DNA of 64,000 nucleotides from Pictodentalium vernedei (lineage: Eukaryota > Mollusca > Scaphopoda > Dentaliida > Dentaliidae): the NCBI GenBank assembly GCA_031216915.1, contig CM062292.1, positions 207,907,262 to 207,971,261 of the forward strand, in the 5' to 3' direction. Positions within the stretch are counted from its first letter, which is position 1; the number at the start of each line of letters is the position of its first letter. Below are positions 45,032 to 55,649 of the stretch, piece after piece. The notes below the pieces were generated by a model. The model searched no databases. It was not told where the DNA came from and was given only the letters and a program-made list of their open reading frames with translations. Made by a program: the position numbers and the translations under genes.

Positions 45032-46993
45032 TTGGCGGAAGGTTGTCAGAGTTTTTCACAAGAGTGGGCGTCGATTACGGACGACCCTTGGGTGAGAGGA
45101 GTGACTTCGGAAGGTCTAAAGATATCCTTCAAACGAAAGCCTCCATTAACTCGAAGTCCAAAGTGGACTCATCTTCCGTCAAATCCACAGAAAAGAGACG
45201 CTCTGTTATCAGAGGTGCAGTCTCTTTTAATGAAGAACGCGGTAGAGGTCGTAGAAAACCAGGAATCTCTGGGATTCTACAGCCATCTGTTTCTGGTTCC
45301 GAAACCAGACGGCTCGTTCCGTCCAGTCATAGATTTGAGCTGGATAAACAAGCTGATCGTCGCTCCGAAGTTTTATATGGAGACGATTCGATCGGTCAGA
45401 GCGAGTATTCGGGTGAACGATTATGCAACGAGCATAGATCTCGAAGATGCGTACTTTCACGTCATGGTACATCCGACATTCCGAAAGTATCTACGCTTCG
45501 CAGTCCTAGGAGTGGTGTATCAATTCCGGGCGATGTGCTTCGGATTGAATCTAGCACCCTGGGCTTTCACTCGGGTAATGAACTCGGTAATGATCTACTT
45601 CCGAGCTCATTCGTCTGCGGTAACGTCGGCCTACCTGGACGACATTCTTCAGAGGTACGGCAACGAGTTAACGCTTCAGAACGATGTTCAGAATCTTCTT
45701 CTATTGCTCCGACGTCTCGGTTTTATAGTAAACGAGGAGAAGTCGGATTTGGTGCCGTGCAAGTCATTCACTCATCTGGGAATGAGCTTCGAGACGCACA
45801 ACAATCTCGTTCGTCTGCCGTTAACCAGAGCGAAATTAGTCAGTTGTTACGCTCGCTATTGTCTGCACGCAGACAAAATCACGGCGAGAGAATTTATGAG
45901 ACTGATAGGTCTGTGCGGAGCCGCCGCGGATCTCATTCCGATGGGGCGGCTACGCACACGTCCTCTTCAAATTTTCCTGACTCAGAATTGGAGTGTGAAA
46001 ATTCATTCGCTCGATGTAGACGTTCTCTTGTCAGATCAAGTGAAACAAGAGATTCAGACTTGGGCAAACATTCAGTGGTTAACTCAAGGAGTTCCGCTGC
46101 CGTTGCCGGATCCGAGTTTTACCGTTATGACGGATGCCAGTCAAACAGGTTGGGGTGCATCATTAATCCCAACGGATTCGAGATGCCAGGGTCTTTGGGA
46201 TCCGCAATTCCTGTGCAAGCACATAAACATCAAGGAAATGATGTCAATTTGGCTTGCGTTACGTCACTGGATGGACATTATTCACGATGCTCATGTCCAA
46301 ATCCTATCCGACAATACGACAGTAGTGGCGTATATACGGAATCAGGGAGGCACTCATTCAGTTCCGTTGTTCAGTCTAACGGAAAGAATCCTTCTGTTTG
46401 CGTTAGAACATCACGTTCTTCTTTCGGTCCGTCACATACCGGGTCGTCTGAATGTGCTAGCAGACTCCCTTTCACGAAAGGGTTGCTTGTTGCCGTCGGA
46501 GTGGACTCTCAACAAACAAGTATTCAATCAGATTTGCTACCAATGGGAACGGCCAATGATAGACTTATTTGCGACACATCTCAACAATCAGTTGCAGACG
46601 TATGTGTCTCCGTGTCCGGATCCAAGAGCATTTGCAGTAGACGCTCTGTCGATCCCTTGGGACGGAATGATAGGATATGCGTATCCTCCAGCGCCGTTAA
46701 TTCAACAAGTATTGCTAAAGATAAAACAATCTCAATGCAAGATTCTGTTGGTAGCATCTCTGTCGCCACAGAGACCGTGGATAAATCTACTCAGGTGTCT
46801 GTTGTGGGACCTACCGCGGAAGCTTCCTCCACGAGAGGATCTTTCGCAGGGGAAATCGCGCCAACTCCATCACAACCCGCAAGGTCTCAACCTTCACGTT
46901 TTTCCGTTGTGCGGTCCTTCTTGCATGGCAAGCACTTTACAGGACGAGCAGTGGACGCGATTTCTAACTGTAGGAGGACCTCCTCTTCGCTAA
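45032..46993 (+). CDS. pol: RT / RNase H / Dam-like methyltransferase ORF of A1-2 (frame broken at its 5' end)
   Basis: This has the same domain order as A1-1: RT (FRPVIDLSWINKL; QFRAMCFGLNLAPWAF; AYLDDILQRYG), RNase H (TDASQTGWG; NIKEMMSIWLAL; SDNTTVVAYI; NVLADSLSR) and a C-terminal methyltransferase-like block (DLFATHLNNQ; GYAYPPAPL). An extra A near 45048 (GTCAGAG, where the other copies have GTCGAG) separates it from the conserved stretch before it. The frame from about 45032 has no upstream ATG; its first in-frame ATG is MKNAVEV near 45227, after conserved residues. Motif A reads SIDLEDAYFHV, Lys to Glu compared with A1-1. All acidic catalytic residues remain. Whether it can be expressed is doubtful. 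Confidence 0.85.
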   Translation: MAEGCQSFSQEWASITDDPWVRGVTSEGLKISFKRKPPLTRSPKWTHLPSNPQKRDALLSEVQSLLMKNAVEVVENQESLGFYSHLFLVPKPDGSFRPVIDLSWINKLIVAPKFYMETIRSVRASIRVNDYATSIDLEDAYFHVMVHPTFRKYLRFAVLGVVYQFRAMCFGLNLAPWAFTRVMNSVMIYFRAHSSAVTSAYLDDILQRYGNELTLQNDVQNLLLLLRRLGFIVNEEKSDLVPCKSFTHLGMSFETHNNLVRLPLTRAKLVSCYARYCLHADKITAREFMRLIGLCGAAADLIPMGRLRTRPLQIFLTQNWSVKIHSLDVDVLLSDQVKQEIQTWANIQWLTQGVPLPLPDPSFTVMTDASQTGWGASLIPTDSRCQGLWDPQFLCKHINIKEMMSIWLALRHWMDIIHDAHVQILSDNTTVVAYIRNQGGTHSVPLFSLTERILLFALEHHVLLSVRHIPGRLNVLADSLSRKGCLLPSEWTLNKQVFNQICYQWERPMIDLFATHLNNQLQTYVSPCPDPRAFAVDALSIPWDGMIGYAYPPAPLIQQVLLKIKQSQCKILLVASLSPQRPWINLLRCLLWDLPRKLPPREDLSQGKSRQLHHNPQGLNLHVFPLCGPSCMASTLQDEQWTRFLTVGGPPLR

Positions 46994-47949
46994 ACTATGC
47001 GGCTAAGTGGAAGGTTTTTCGTCGTTGGTGTAGGGATCATTCTGTAGATATATTTGATCCCTCTATACCAGACATTGCAAACTTTCTAGTATACTTGTTT
47101 GACGAAATCAAACTGCAGCCTGTTACTATAAAGGGTTATAGATCTATGTTATCTGATACCTATGCACATCATGATAGTTTACAAATTGGATCTAATGTCT
47201 CTTTATCGAAATTGGTTAGAAACTTTTCGATAAATAGACCCAGAACTCTTAGATTAATTCCTAAGTGGAATTTAGCTTGGGTTCTCCTTAAATTGAAGGA
47301 AAAGCCATTTGAACCTCTTGGGACAGTAGATTTCAAATTCTTATCTTATAAGACAGCTTTTCTCTTAGCTTTCTCTTCTGCCAGAAGAGTCAGTGAGCTT
47401 CATGCACTATCAGTGGATGATTCTCATTATCGTAGTGTTGGGAACACTATCACCTTCACTACTAATGTGGGTTTTTTAGCTAAGAATCAGGCTCCTAATA
47501 AATATCCGGAACCTATTGTTATTAAGGCTCTTCCGTCTTCAGACGGGCGTAGGCCTTTACTCTGTCCTGTTAGAGCACTACGTATCTATAAACAGAGATC
47601 TCAGTTTATCAGAAAGGGACGGAAACGTTTCTTTCTGTCTTTGATGCCTAATAGAAAGGACATTTCAGTCCATTCTATTGCTAGATGGATTCAGTTAACT
47701 ATCCGTACTGCTTATGAAGATTTATCTTCTTCTCAGCAGTCTGTGCTTAAGATTTCTGCTCATGAAGTAAGAGCTCTTTCTACTTCCTGGGCTTATGCTA
47801 ATAGTGTTGCTATTACAGATTTAATGAAGGCTGCTTATTGGTCTCAGCCATCCACATTTACAAATTTTTATCTCAGAAATATTGAGTCCATTTCTGGAGA
47901 CCTGCATTGTTTAGGTCCGTTATCTGTTGCTCAGAATGTCGTCCACTAA
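46735..47949 (+). CDS. Tyrosine recombinase of A1-2, intact
   Basis: 404 residues from the conserved ATG (MQDSVGSIS). Catalytic residues of the YR family are all visible: R218 in ARRVSELHAL (the RxSEL motif), H343 and R346 in HEVR, a Trp in AYWSQPSTF, and the nucleophile Y379 in NFYLRN. The N-terminal part (SSLNYAAKWKVFRRW onward) corresponds to the SAM-like core-binding region. The enzyme is expected to insert the circular DNA copy without target duplication, which fits the observed insertion site. The first ~260 bases overlap pol in another frame. The frame extends open far upstream, so the real N-terminus is uncertain. Confidence 0.9.
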   Translation: MQDSVGSISVATETVDKSTQVSVVGPTAEASSTRGSFAGEIAPTPSQPARSQPSRFSVVRSFLHGKHFTGRAVDAISNCRRTSSSLNYAAKWKVFRRWCRDHSVDIFDPSIPDIANFLVYLFDEIKLQPVTIKGYRSMLSDTYAHHDSLQIGSNVSLSKLVRNFSINRPRTLRLIPKWNLAWVLLKLKEKPFEPLGTVDFKFLSYKTAFLLAFSSARRVSELHALSVDDSHYRSVGNTITFTTNVGFLAKNQAPNKYPEPIVIKALPSSDGRRPLLCPVRALRIYKQRSQFIRKGRKRFFLSLMPNRKDISVHSIARWIQLTIRTAYEDLSSSQQSVLKISAHEVRALSTSWAYANSVAITDLMKAAYWSQPSTFTNFYLRNIESISGDLHCLGPLSVAQNVVH

Positions 47950-48046
47950 ACAGTTGCAACTATAGTTATGCAGGCTTTCTGTTCCGGCAGTGACTCCGTC
48001 CGGCTGCCCTCTTCGCTCTGGGCTATTTGACCCAGGGCAAGGGGAA

Positions 48047-48065
48047 GGGGGGGGGGGGGGGGGGG
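48047..48065 (+). repeat. Poly-G run of A1-2
   Basis: 19 G at the position of the 12-G run of A1-1; length prone to sequencing or replication error. Confidence 0.7.
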
Positions 48066-48410
48066 CGGGTGTTCCCTTAGGTCACCTGCTTTATAGTGAA
48101 AAGCAAGGGAATGCCTCCTCCAAGTCAGTATTTCTGAGTCGCTTCCGGGATGGTTTTAAAGTGTAATATTAATGTTTAAATTCATTCATGTCTTATTTTT
48201 AAAGTGTAGCTCGGTGTGAAGCATTTGTATATGTCAAATGTCAAACGGGCTTTAATATACAATACTCGGACACTTTTAAATGATTATAAAGAGTCTCAAT
48301 TCTCTGGACTACTTTATTTATTGGCTTGCTTTAAAAATAATTAGTATAAGGGTTATACTGGATGTTAATAGAGAACATGAATGTTATTGTGCTCAATTAT
48401 TAAGGGTAGT

Positions 48411-48446
48411 GTATCTTTCTAATTTAATATTAAATAAGAAAGATAC
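48411..48446 (+). ncRNA. 3' hairpin upstream of the ICR in A1-2
   Basis: Identical stem to A1-1 (GTATCTTTCT / AGAAAGATAC). Confidence 0.45.
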
Positions 48447-48554
48447 ATGTAAAGCCTAATACTCCTTTTCTCCTTAAGGGGTTACCTCTTTACTATATAA
48501 TTGAGCTTATTGGATTTTCCTCTATGTCCTAGGCCCTCCAGCCTGTTTACTATT

Positions 48555-48645
48555 CAGCTAAGTCTGGGTCATTGGTACAGTATAAAAATGTTAAAAAAAA
48601 TTTATAGTAATTTATATATTTTTTATACTTACCAATGACCCAGAC
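48555..48645 (+). repeat. Internal complementary region of A1-2
   Basis: Reverse complement of right end plus left end. The joint AAC|ATTTTTATAC is exactly what ligation of this copy's own ends would give. Confidence 0.92.
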
Positions 48646-48719
48646 GGGGATGGCCCTCCCTGGAGTTGGGAACTCTTGCCTCCCCGCTGAGTACATAGCG
48701 CTGACCAGGCACTGCCAGT

Positions 48720-48948
48720 AAGAATGATAATTGGCGCCAATTTCGGGACGACTGCGTCACTGCGCATGCGCAGTAGAGGCGTACTATGGAGGTCCTTTAG
48801 GACATGATTTCTTTTTGTTTTGGATGCAAATTTTGGGGATTGGGGGGCAAAATTTGTGTTTGGCCCTGGTTTTGTTGGAGTTAGCACCAGCTAAGTCTGG
48901 GTCATTGGTAAGTATAAAAAATATATAAATTACTATAAATTTTTTAAC
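48720..48948 (-). repeat. Right inverted terminal repeat of A1-2
   Basis: Reverse complement of the left ITR plus the AT-rich right tail. The NRF-1-type palindrome is at 48760-48773; the CpG lost in A1-1 is retained here. Confidence 0.92.
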
Positions 48949-49871
48949 TTTCTGAACCATGAGGTCGATTTGAACCAAATTTGATATGAGATGAAAATGG
49001 GTCATAAGTAGTTGACTGATGCAAAATTTGTTTTTCTCATTGCCCCGTGGAAACCTCTGGAGCTAAAAATAGGAAAAACCTTAAAACTGCCATATCTCCA
49101 AAACTACACGGCACAGAGAATTCTTATTTTGTATAAAGCTTACGTTTATCCAGTGGAATAGAATGGTTAAAAAAATCCCTATCGGTTTGATCACAAGGTA
49201 CGTTTTTCAGGACTTTGAAAAAAGTGCTGAGTCAGCACTTGTGCTGAGTCAGCACTTTTTAACACTGTAGGCAAGGGGAAAAAGATTAAAAAATCTTCTC
49301 CAGATCCAGCAGGCAGAATCTTTTGATATTTGGTATGCAACATTGTAGGGTGGATCTGATTCAAGTTTGTTAAAATATATGTGGTGTGTAGTTAAAGCCA
49401 TGTCCCTGGGTCCATATTTGGGCTCCCTGTGGGAGCCCGAATTATAACTTAGTCAATATGAGGAATTTTTCTTTAAAAGTCTTCTTCAGATTCAGCAGTC
49501 AAAATGTTTTGATATTTGACATGCAGCATCCTTGGGGGTGAGATTCAAGTTTGTTCAAGCCAAGTCCCTGGGTTCATATTTGGGCTCACTGTGGGAGAGA
49601 ATGAGGAATTTTCTTTAAAAATCTTCTTCTTCAGATCCAGCAGATGAATGCTTTTGATATTTGGTATGCAGCATCCTTAGGGGGGTAAGATTCAAGTTTG
49701 TTCAAGCCATGTCCCTAGTTCCATAAAATTTGTCTCTCATGACTTCATTCCTTTGTAGTGTTGTTGAACCATGTCTGACTGAATGTGACCCCAAATACTT
49801 CTTTGAACCACTTCGTATGAATCATTTTGCCCGGTGAGTGATTAAGGCCCCTTGGGGCCTCTTGTTTCACA

Positions 49872-51964
49872 ATGAAAGATTATTGTTCAAATTGTAATGG
49901 GAGGAAATCTTCCTCTGATTCTCATGATCTCTTATTAATTGTATTCAATGTACTCGCGCTAACCCTTGTTCAGTGTGTATCAATTAGGATGACAAACATT
50001 GGAGACATGTGTCATGGTATGTTGTTAGTGGGGAGAGGACCATGCTGGTCCTCTCTCCGCAGGGTCTCTCCACTCTTTTTCAGAGGAACAAGAACAGGGT
50101 GATGTTTCCGTGATGTCGTCCATGAGTGTGCTTCTGTTGTCACAATCAAATCAAATGAAGAGTTAGCGACAAAAGTGCTCATGCAGATACGTCAATTGCC
50201 AAGAGTTCCCTAGTAGGATCGACGGCTTTGGTGTCAGCTAGCTTGCCTGGTGTAGCGACCATTCACGGAATGGCTCAGCACCCGGGTTCGTCTGTTGCGG
50301 TCTAGGAAGGAGATTTGGGTGTTGCGAGCACTATAAACATACCATGTGCACACCCAATGATGACGGAACGGAGGATGGTATGGAGGAAGCCTGTTAGTCC
50401 GGTTCCTAGCTCGTCCAGGTCCATCTGGGCTGCGAGCGAGAGAGGCCCCTCTCTCGTACAACAACATCTGGGCTCAGATGTTGTAGTACATAACATTCCT
50501 CAGTTAGAGCATTTGTCCACTGCTCGGGACGTTCCGGTATATAGACAGTCCGGCGAGACTGCTCATATGGCTTCCTCATCCTCACGGCAGCACACACAAC
50601 TGCACCTTGGCTACGTGACCAGCGATATCCAGCCAGCATCGCCGACCAGGGATTCCTCGGTGACCAGGTCACGCCATCTGGTAGCCAGGGATACAAGGCC
50701 TTTATCCTCCGAACATTCGCATAAAAGAGGTATGCAGGAGTCAATATTCAGGAAGCTTCCAGCGGCTAAATCCTGTAAAACTGCTGCTCCACAGGCTTCC
50801 GTAACGGACGTGCTATCACAGATAGCGCAAATCATTGTAGCAACCGGCAGAAACTCTGTCGGAACAGGAATTATCAGATGAAGCTGTGTCGGTACGTTCC
50901 GCCACTGGATCAGGTACGGACGACCAAGATTTACAAGTGGTCCAACAGGATGGCGAAAGGGATTCGGAGGAATTGGATTTTTTTCCTTTCGGAACAATAT
51001 AAAATTGCCATAGAGTTCATCCGGCATTACCTTCCTGATGTTGTTCCTACGGACCAATATGCTGCGCAGCCGGAGAGGAGGCTTATAGCTCCACTGGACA
51101 CTGATTTCTTCAATCGGTTTAGGGACACCGTCCCTGAGTTTCCGTCACAGTCCAGAAATGTCTCACAGACATTTGAACTGTTGAATGATGCTATAAGTAA
51201 ACTTGCTCCCAAAACGGGTAGGTCAGCCTTCCTACCGGCAGGTGCTCTACATCTGTCTTTCATCAATCCAAATAAATTTGAAACGGCAGGACAGGGCATT
51301 CAGAGAGTTCCTCTGCGTCTAGGCGACCAGGCCGAAGACCTTGAATTATCCATGCCGTTGTCTATGTCAATTCCTAACTCGACGTTGGAAACCACAATAC
51401 CGTCTAATAGAGCTAATTTAGATGCACTTTCGTACGCAGATCACCTTACCAGAGTGTTGTCATTATGCCTTGAGAGACAAGAATTCCAGGATGTACAAAC
51501 CTCCTTAAGAGTTCTGTCGAGGGCCATAGCATTCTCCACGTATAACTCCACCCTTTCAGTGGCACTACGAGGCCCTAGCTACATTCACGCGCGTGGATAG
51601 TAAGGTGAAAAACTCTCTCAGAGTCGCTCCGGTCTCCGGAGAGCTTCTCTTTGATGGCAAGCTTTCAGCAATTTATGATCAATTAACTAAGGAAGCTTCA
51701 GACTCTCTGCTTTATAAATCCGCTTCCAAAAAGTCAGAGCCAGCGGAGAAGAGTAGGCCAGGCACTTCTGGGACAAGTACGTCCAGGGGAAGTTCCTATA
51801 GAGGTTCGTACACATCCTCTAGGTCTTACTCTAGAGACTGTGAAGGTAGCGACTCAAATAGGGGTCGAAACGACCGGTCAGACGCCCCTAGGTCGACGTG
51901 GCGAGGTGTGGGACATGGAGGACGTGGTTTCTCTTCCTGCAAGCCTCGCAGATCCAAGAGGTGA
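49872..51964 (+). pseudogene. gag: Gag-like ORF1 of A2-3, broken
   Basis: It starts MKDYCSNCNGRKSSSDS, then a frameshift within the Cys cluster (near 49930) and more shifts or stops near 50100, 50300 and 50870. The central block (FELLNDAISKLAPKTGR) and the tail (STWRGVGHGGRGFSS) are readable. A small deletion near 51565 moves the frame again before the conserved TGA (51962-51964). Confidence 0.85.
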
Positions 51965-53919
51965 TGGTTTAAAGCTCTGTTGCATTCCAGTGGGCGGAAG
52001 ACTGTCGAGTTTCTCAAACAATTGGGAATTAATTACGGAGGACCCTTGGGATCGAGGGGTTATATCGCAAGGACTGAAACTGTCCTTCAAAGGAAAACCT
52101 CCATTAACTCGAAGTCCAAGATGGACTCAGCTTCCATCAAATCAGCAGAAAAGAGCCTCGCTTCTATCAGAAGTCCAGTCTCTTTTAGTGAAGAACGCGA
52201 TAGAGGTCGTAGAAAACCAGGAATCTCCAGGTTTCTACAGCCATCTTTTTCTGGTTCCAAAACCAGACGGATCGTTCCGTCCAGTCAAAGATCTGAGCTG
52301 GATAAACAAGCTGGTCGTGGCTCCAAAATTCTATATGGAGACCATTCGATCGGTCAGAGCGAGCATTCGAGTGAACGACTATGCTGCGAGCATAGATCTC
52401 AAGGATGCGTACTTTCATGTCATGGTACATCCGGCGTTCAGAAAGTATCTTCGCTTTGCCGTCCTAGGAGTCGTATATCAGTTCCGAGCAATGTGCTTTG
52501 GTCTGAATCTAGCACCCTGGGCTTTCACTCGAATAATGCACTCGGTAATTACTCATTTCTGATCTCATTCGTCTGCGGTAATGTCGGCCTACCTGGACGA
52601 TATTCTTCAGAGGTATGGCAACGAGTTAGCGCTACAGAACGATGTGCAGAATCTGCTTCAATTGCTCCGACGTCTCGGTCTCATATTAAACGAAGAGAAG
52701 TCGGATCTGGTGCCGTCCAAGTCGTTCACCCATCTGGGGATGTGCTTTGAGACGCACAACAGTCTCGTTTGTCTGCTGTTAACCAGAGCCAGTTGTTACA
52801 CTTGCTATTGTCTTCACTCAGACAAGGTTACAGCGAGAGAATTCATGAGACTGATAGGTCTGTGCGGAGCTGCCGCAGATCTCATTCCAATGGAGCGGCT
52901 ATGCACTCGTCCTCTCCAAATCTTTCGGACTCAGAATTGGAGGGTGAAGACTCACTCGCTCGATACGGACATCCTCTTGAACCAAGTGAAACAAGAGATT
53001 CAGACTTGGGCAGACATTCAGTGGTTAATTCAGGGAGTTCCACTGCAATTGCCGGATCCGAGTTTTACAATTATGACGGATGCCAGTCAAACAGGTTGGG
53101 GCGCAACACTGAACCCATTGGATTCGAAGTGCCAGGGTCTTTGGGATCCGCAGTTTTTAAGCAAGCACATAAACATCAAAGAAATGATGTCAATTTGGCT
53201 TGCGCTACATCATTGGATGAACGTTATTCAGAATGGCCACGTGCAAATTCTATCCGACAATACGACGGTGGTAGCGTATATTTGGAGTCAGGGAGGCACT
53301 CATTCCATTCCGTTGTTCAAGCTAACGGAACGAATCCTTCTGTTTGTACTAGAACATCAGGTTCTCCTATCGGTCTGTCATATTCCGGGTCATCTGAATA
53401 TTAGCAGACTCCCTTTCATGGAGGGGTTGCCTGTTGCCGTCCGAATGGACTCTCAATTTGCTACCAATGGGAGCGGCCAATGATAGACTCATTTGCGATG
53501 CATCTCAACAATCAGTTGCAGACGTATGTGTCGCCATGCCGGATCCTGGAGCATTTGCAGTAGGCGCTCTATCGATCTTGTGGGATGGAATAATAGGATA
53601 TGCGTATCCTCCAGTGCCGTTGATTCAGCAGATATTGCTCAAGATAAAACAATCACAATGCAAGATTCTGTTGGTAGCATCTCTGTCTCCACAGAGACCG
53701 TGGATAAATCTACTCAGGTGTCTGTTGTGGGACATGCCGCGGAAGCTTCCTCCACGGGAGGATCTTCTTTCGCAGGGGAAATCACGCACTCTCCACCACA
53801 ACCCGCAAGGTCTCAACCTTCACGTATTTCCGTTGTGCGGTCCTTCTTGCCTGGCAAGCATTTTACAGGACGAGCAGTGGACACGATTTCTAACTGTAGG
53901 AGGACCTCCTCTTCGCTAA
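51965..53919 (+). pseudogene. pol: RT / RNase H / MT-like gene of A2-3, broken
   Basis: Open from before 51965 (GRLSSFSNNWELITEDPW) to a TGA at 52560-52562, where a conserved Arg CGA has become TGA; A2-4 has the same stop. The frame reopens with AYLDDILQRYG, loses two codons near 52790, and keeps the RNase H motifs TDASQTGWG and SDNTTVVAYI. A deletion near 53400 removes the end of RNase H (ADSLSR) and shifts the frame. The methyltransferase-like block (GYAYPPVPL) follows to 53919. Confidence 0.87.
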
Positions 53920-54875
53920 ATTATGCTGCTAAGTGGAAGGTCTTTCGTCAGTGGTGTAGGGATCATTCTGTAGATATTTATAATCCCTCCATTCCAGACA
54001 TTGCAAATTTTCTGGTCTACTTGTTTGATGAGATCAAACTGCAGCCTGTTACCATTAAGGGTTATAGGTCTATGCTATCCGATACCTATGCACACCATGA
54101 TAGCTTAATGATTGGATCTAATGTCTCTTTATCTAAATTCATTAGAAACTTTTCGATAAATAGACCTAGAACCCTTAGATTAATTCCTAAGTGGAATTTA
54201 GCTTGGGTTCTTCTTAAGCTAAAAGAAGCGCCATTTGAGCCTCTTGACACAGTGGACTTCAAATTCTTATCTTATAAGACAGCTTTTCTCTTAGCCTTCT
54301 CTTCAGTCAGAAGAGTTAGCAAGCTTCATGCATTATCTGTGGATGATTCTCACTGTCGTAGCGTCGGTAATACTATTACCTTTACTACCAATGTTGGATT
54401 TTTGGCTAAGAATCAGGCTCCTAATAAGTATCTGGAACCTATTGTTATTAAGGCCCTTCCATCTTCAGACAGGTGTAGGCCTTTACTCTGTCCTGTTAGA
54501 GCAACACGTATTTACAAATGTAGTCGTGAGTTCATCAGAAAGGGACGTAAGCGTTTCTTTTTGTCTCTGATGCCTAATAGAAAGGACATTATGGTCCATT
54601 CTATTGCTAGATGGATTCAATTAACTATCCATACTGCTTATGAAAAATTATCTTCAACTCAACAGTCTGCGCTTAAGATTTCAGCTCATGAAGTAAGAGC
54701 TCTATCAACATCTTGGGCTTATGCTAATAGTTTTGCGATTACAGATTTAATGAAGGCTGTATTTTGGTCTCAGCCTTTCACTTTCACAAATTTTTATCTT
54801 AGAAATATTGGATCCATTTCTGGAGACCTGCATTGTTTAGGTCCGTTATCAGTTGCTCAGAATATCATCCACTAA
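53658..54875 (+). CDS. Tyrosine recombinase of A2-3, intact open frame
   Basis: 405 residues from the conserved ATG (MQDSVGSIS). The catalytic set is complete: Arg in VRRVSKLHAL, HEVR, Trp in FWSQPFTF, Tyr in NFYLRN. Some usually conserved positions differ (SEL to SKL; SARR to SVRR; NSVAI to NSFAI), so activity is uncertain. It is open despite the clearly dead gag and pol of the same copy, either by chance or because damage is recent at this end. Confidence 0.87.
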   Translation: MQDSVGSISVSTETVDKSTQVSVVGHAAEASSTGGSSFAGEITHSPPQPARSQPSRISVVRSFLPGKHFTGRAVDTISNCRRTSSSLNYAAKWKVFRQWCRDHSVDIYNPSIPDIANFLVYLFDEIKLQPVTIKGYRSMLSDTYAHHDSLMIGSNVSLSKFIRNFSINRPRTLRLIPKWNLAWVLLKLKEAPFEPLDTVDFKFLSYKTAFLLAFSSVRRVSKLHALSVDDSHCRSVGNTITFTTNVGFLAKNQAPNKYLEPIVIKALPSSDRCRPLLCPVRATRIYKCSREFIRKGRKRFFLSLMPNRKDIMVHSIARWIQLTIHTAYEKLSSTQQSALKISAHEVRALSTSWAYANSFAITDLMKAVFWSQPFTFTNFYLRNIGSISGDLHCLGPLSVAQNIIH

Positions 54876-54971
54876 ACAGTTGCAACTATAGTTATGTAGG
54901 CTTTCTGTTCCGGCAGTGACTCTGTCCTGCTGCCCTCTTCGCTCTGGGGTATTTGACCCAGGGCAAGGGCA

Positions 54972-54985
54972 GGGGGGGGGGGGGG
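54972..54985 (+). repeat. Poly-G run of A2-3
   Basis: 14 G at the conserved position after YR. Confidence 0.65.
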
Positions 54986-55347
54986 TGGGGGGGATTGTGG
55001 CAGGTGTTCCCTTAGGTCACCTGCTTTATAGTGAAAAGCAAGGGAATACCTCCCCTGAAGTCAGTAATTCCGAGTCGGTACCGGGATGGTTTTAAAGTGT
55101 AAAGCTAATGTTTACTCATACATGTAATATTTTTAAAGTGCAGCTCGGTGTGAAGCATTTGTATATGTCATGTGTCAAATGGGCATTAATATACAATCCT
55201 CAGACACTTTTAATGATTATAAAGAGTCTCATTTCTCTGGACTTCCTTTATTTATTGGCTTATCTTTAAAAATAATTAGTATAAAGGGTTATACTGGATG
55301 TTAATAGAGCTGATTGATGTTATTATCCTCAATTACAGAATGGTGTT

Positions 55348-55382
55348 GTGTCTTTCTTCTTTGATAGGAATAAGAAAGATAC
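55348..55382 (+). ncRNA. 3' hairpin upstream of the ICR in A2-3
   Basis: GTGTCTTTCTT pairs with AAGAAAGATAC; the A-T pair of A1 is a G-T wobble here. Confidence 0.4.
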
Positions 55383-55488
55383 ATGTAAAGCCTATCTCTC
55401 CTTTTCTCCTTGAGGGGATAATTCTGTCATATGTAATTGAGCCTACTGGATTTTCCTTTACGTCCTAGGCCCTCCAACCTTTACTATT

Positions 55489-55574
55489 CAGCTAAGTCTG
55501 AGTCATTGGTACAGTATAAAAATGTTAAAAAATTTATAGTAATTTATGTTTTTTATACTTAACAATGACCCAGA
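55489..55574 (+). repeat. Internal complementary region of A2-3
   Basis: It matches the A1 ICRs with small deletions. The joint TTTTTTAAC/ATTTTTATAC is readable in reverse complement. Confidence 0.85.
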
Positions 55575-55649
55575 TGGGGATGGCCCTCCCATGAGTTGGG
55601 AACTCATACCTCCCCGCTGAGTACATAATGCTTACCAGGCACTGGTTGT

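Larger units (their letters stand above)
41815..48948 (+). mobile_element. DIRS-type retrotransposon, copy A1-2 (full length, best preserved)
   Basis: 7134 bases, from ATTTTTATACTG to TTTTTTAAC. Ends are fixed by the empty site at 39574/39575: flanks CTAAAATTTCTAT and TTTCTGAACC join to give the unoccupied sequence, with neither duplication nor loss. Gag and YR are open. The only clear lesion is an extra A at about 45048, where the RT frame leaves the gag overlap. High similarity to A1-1 marks a recent insertion. Confidence 0.95.
41449..49867 (+). mobile_element. Family-1 element split by DIRS copy A1-2
   Basis: The left part (41449-41814) starts AGCTCACCTAACTGAAAGTC and matches 39195-39574 with a small deletion. 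The right part (48949-49867) continues at TTTCTGAACCATGAGGTCG and carries the array and the 3' hairpin (AAGGCCCCTTGGGGCCT, CTTGTTT). The two parts are collinear with the uninterrupted element at 39194, so the DIRS copy is younger than this element. Confidence 0.85.

Noticed and set aside
49868-49900. Family-1 element inserted into an otherwise intact A2-3 leader
   Set aside because: No A2-3 left ITR or leader lies upstream of the family-1 element (41314-41448 is unrelated), so A2-3 is simply 5' truncated at this joint.
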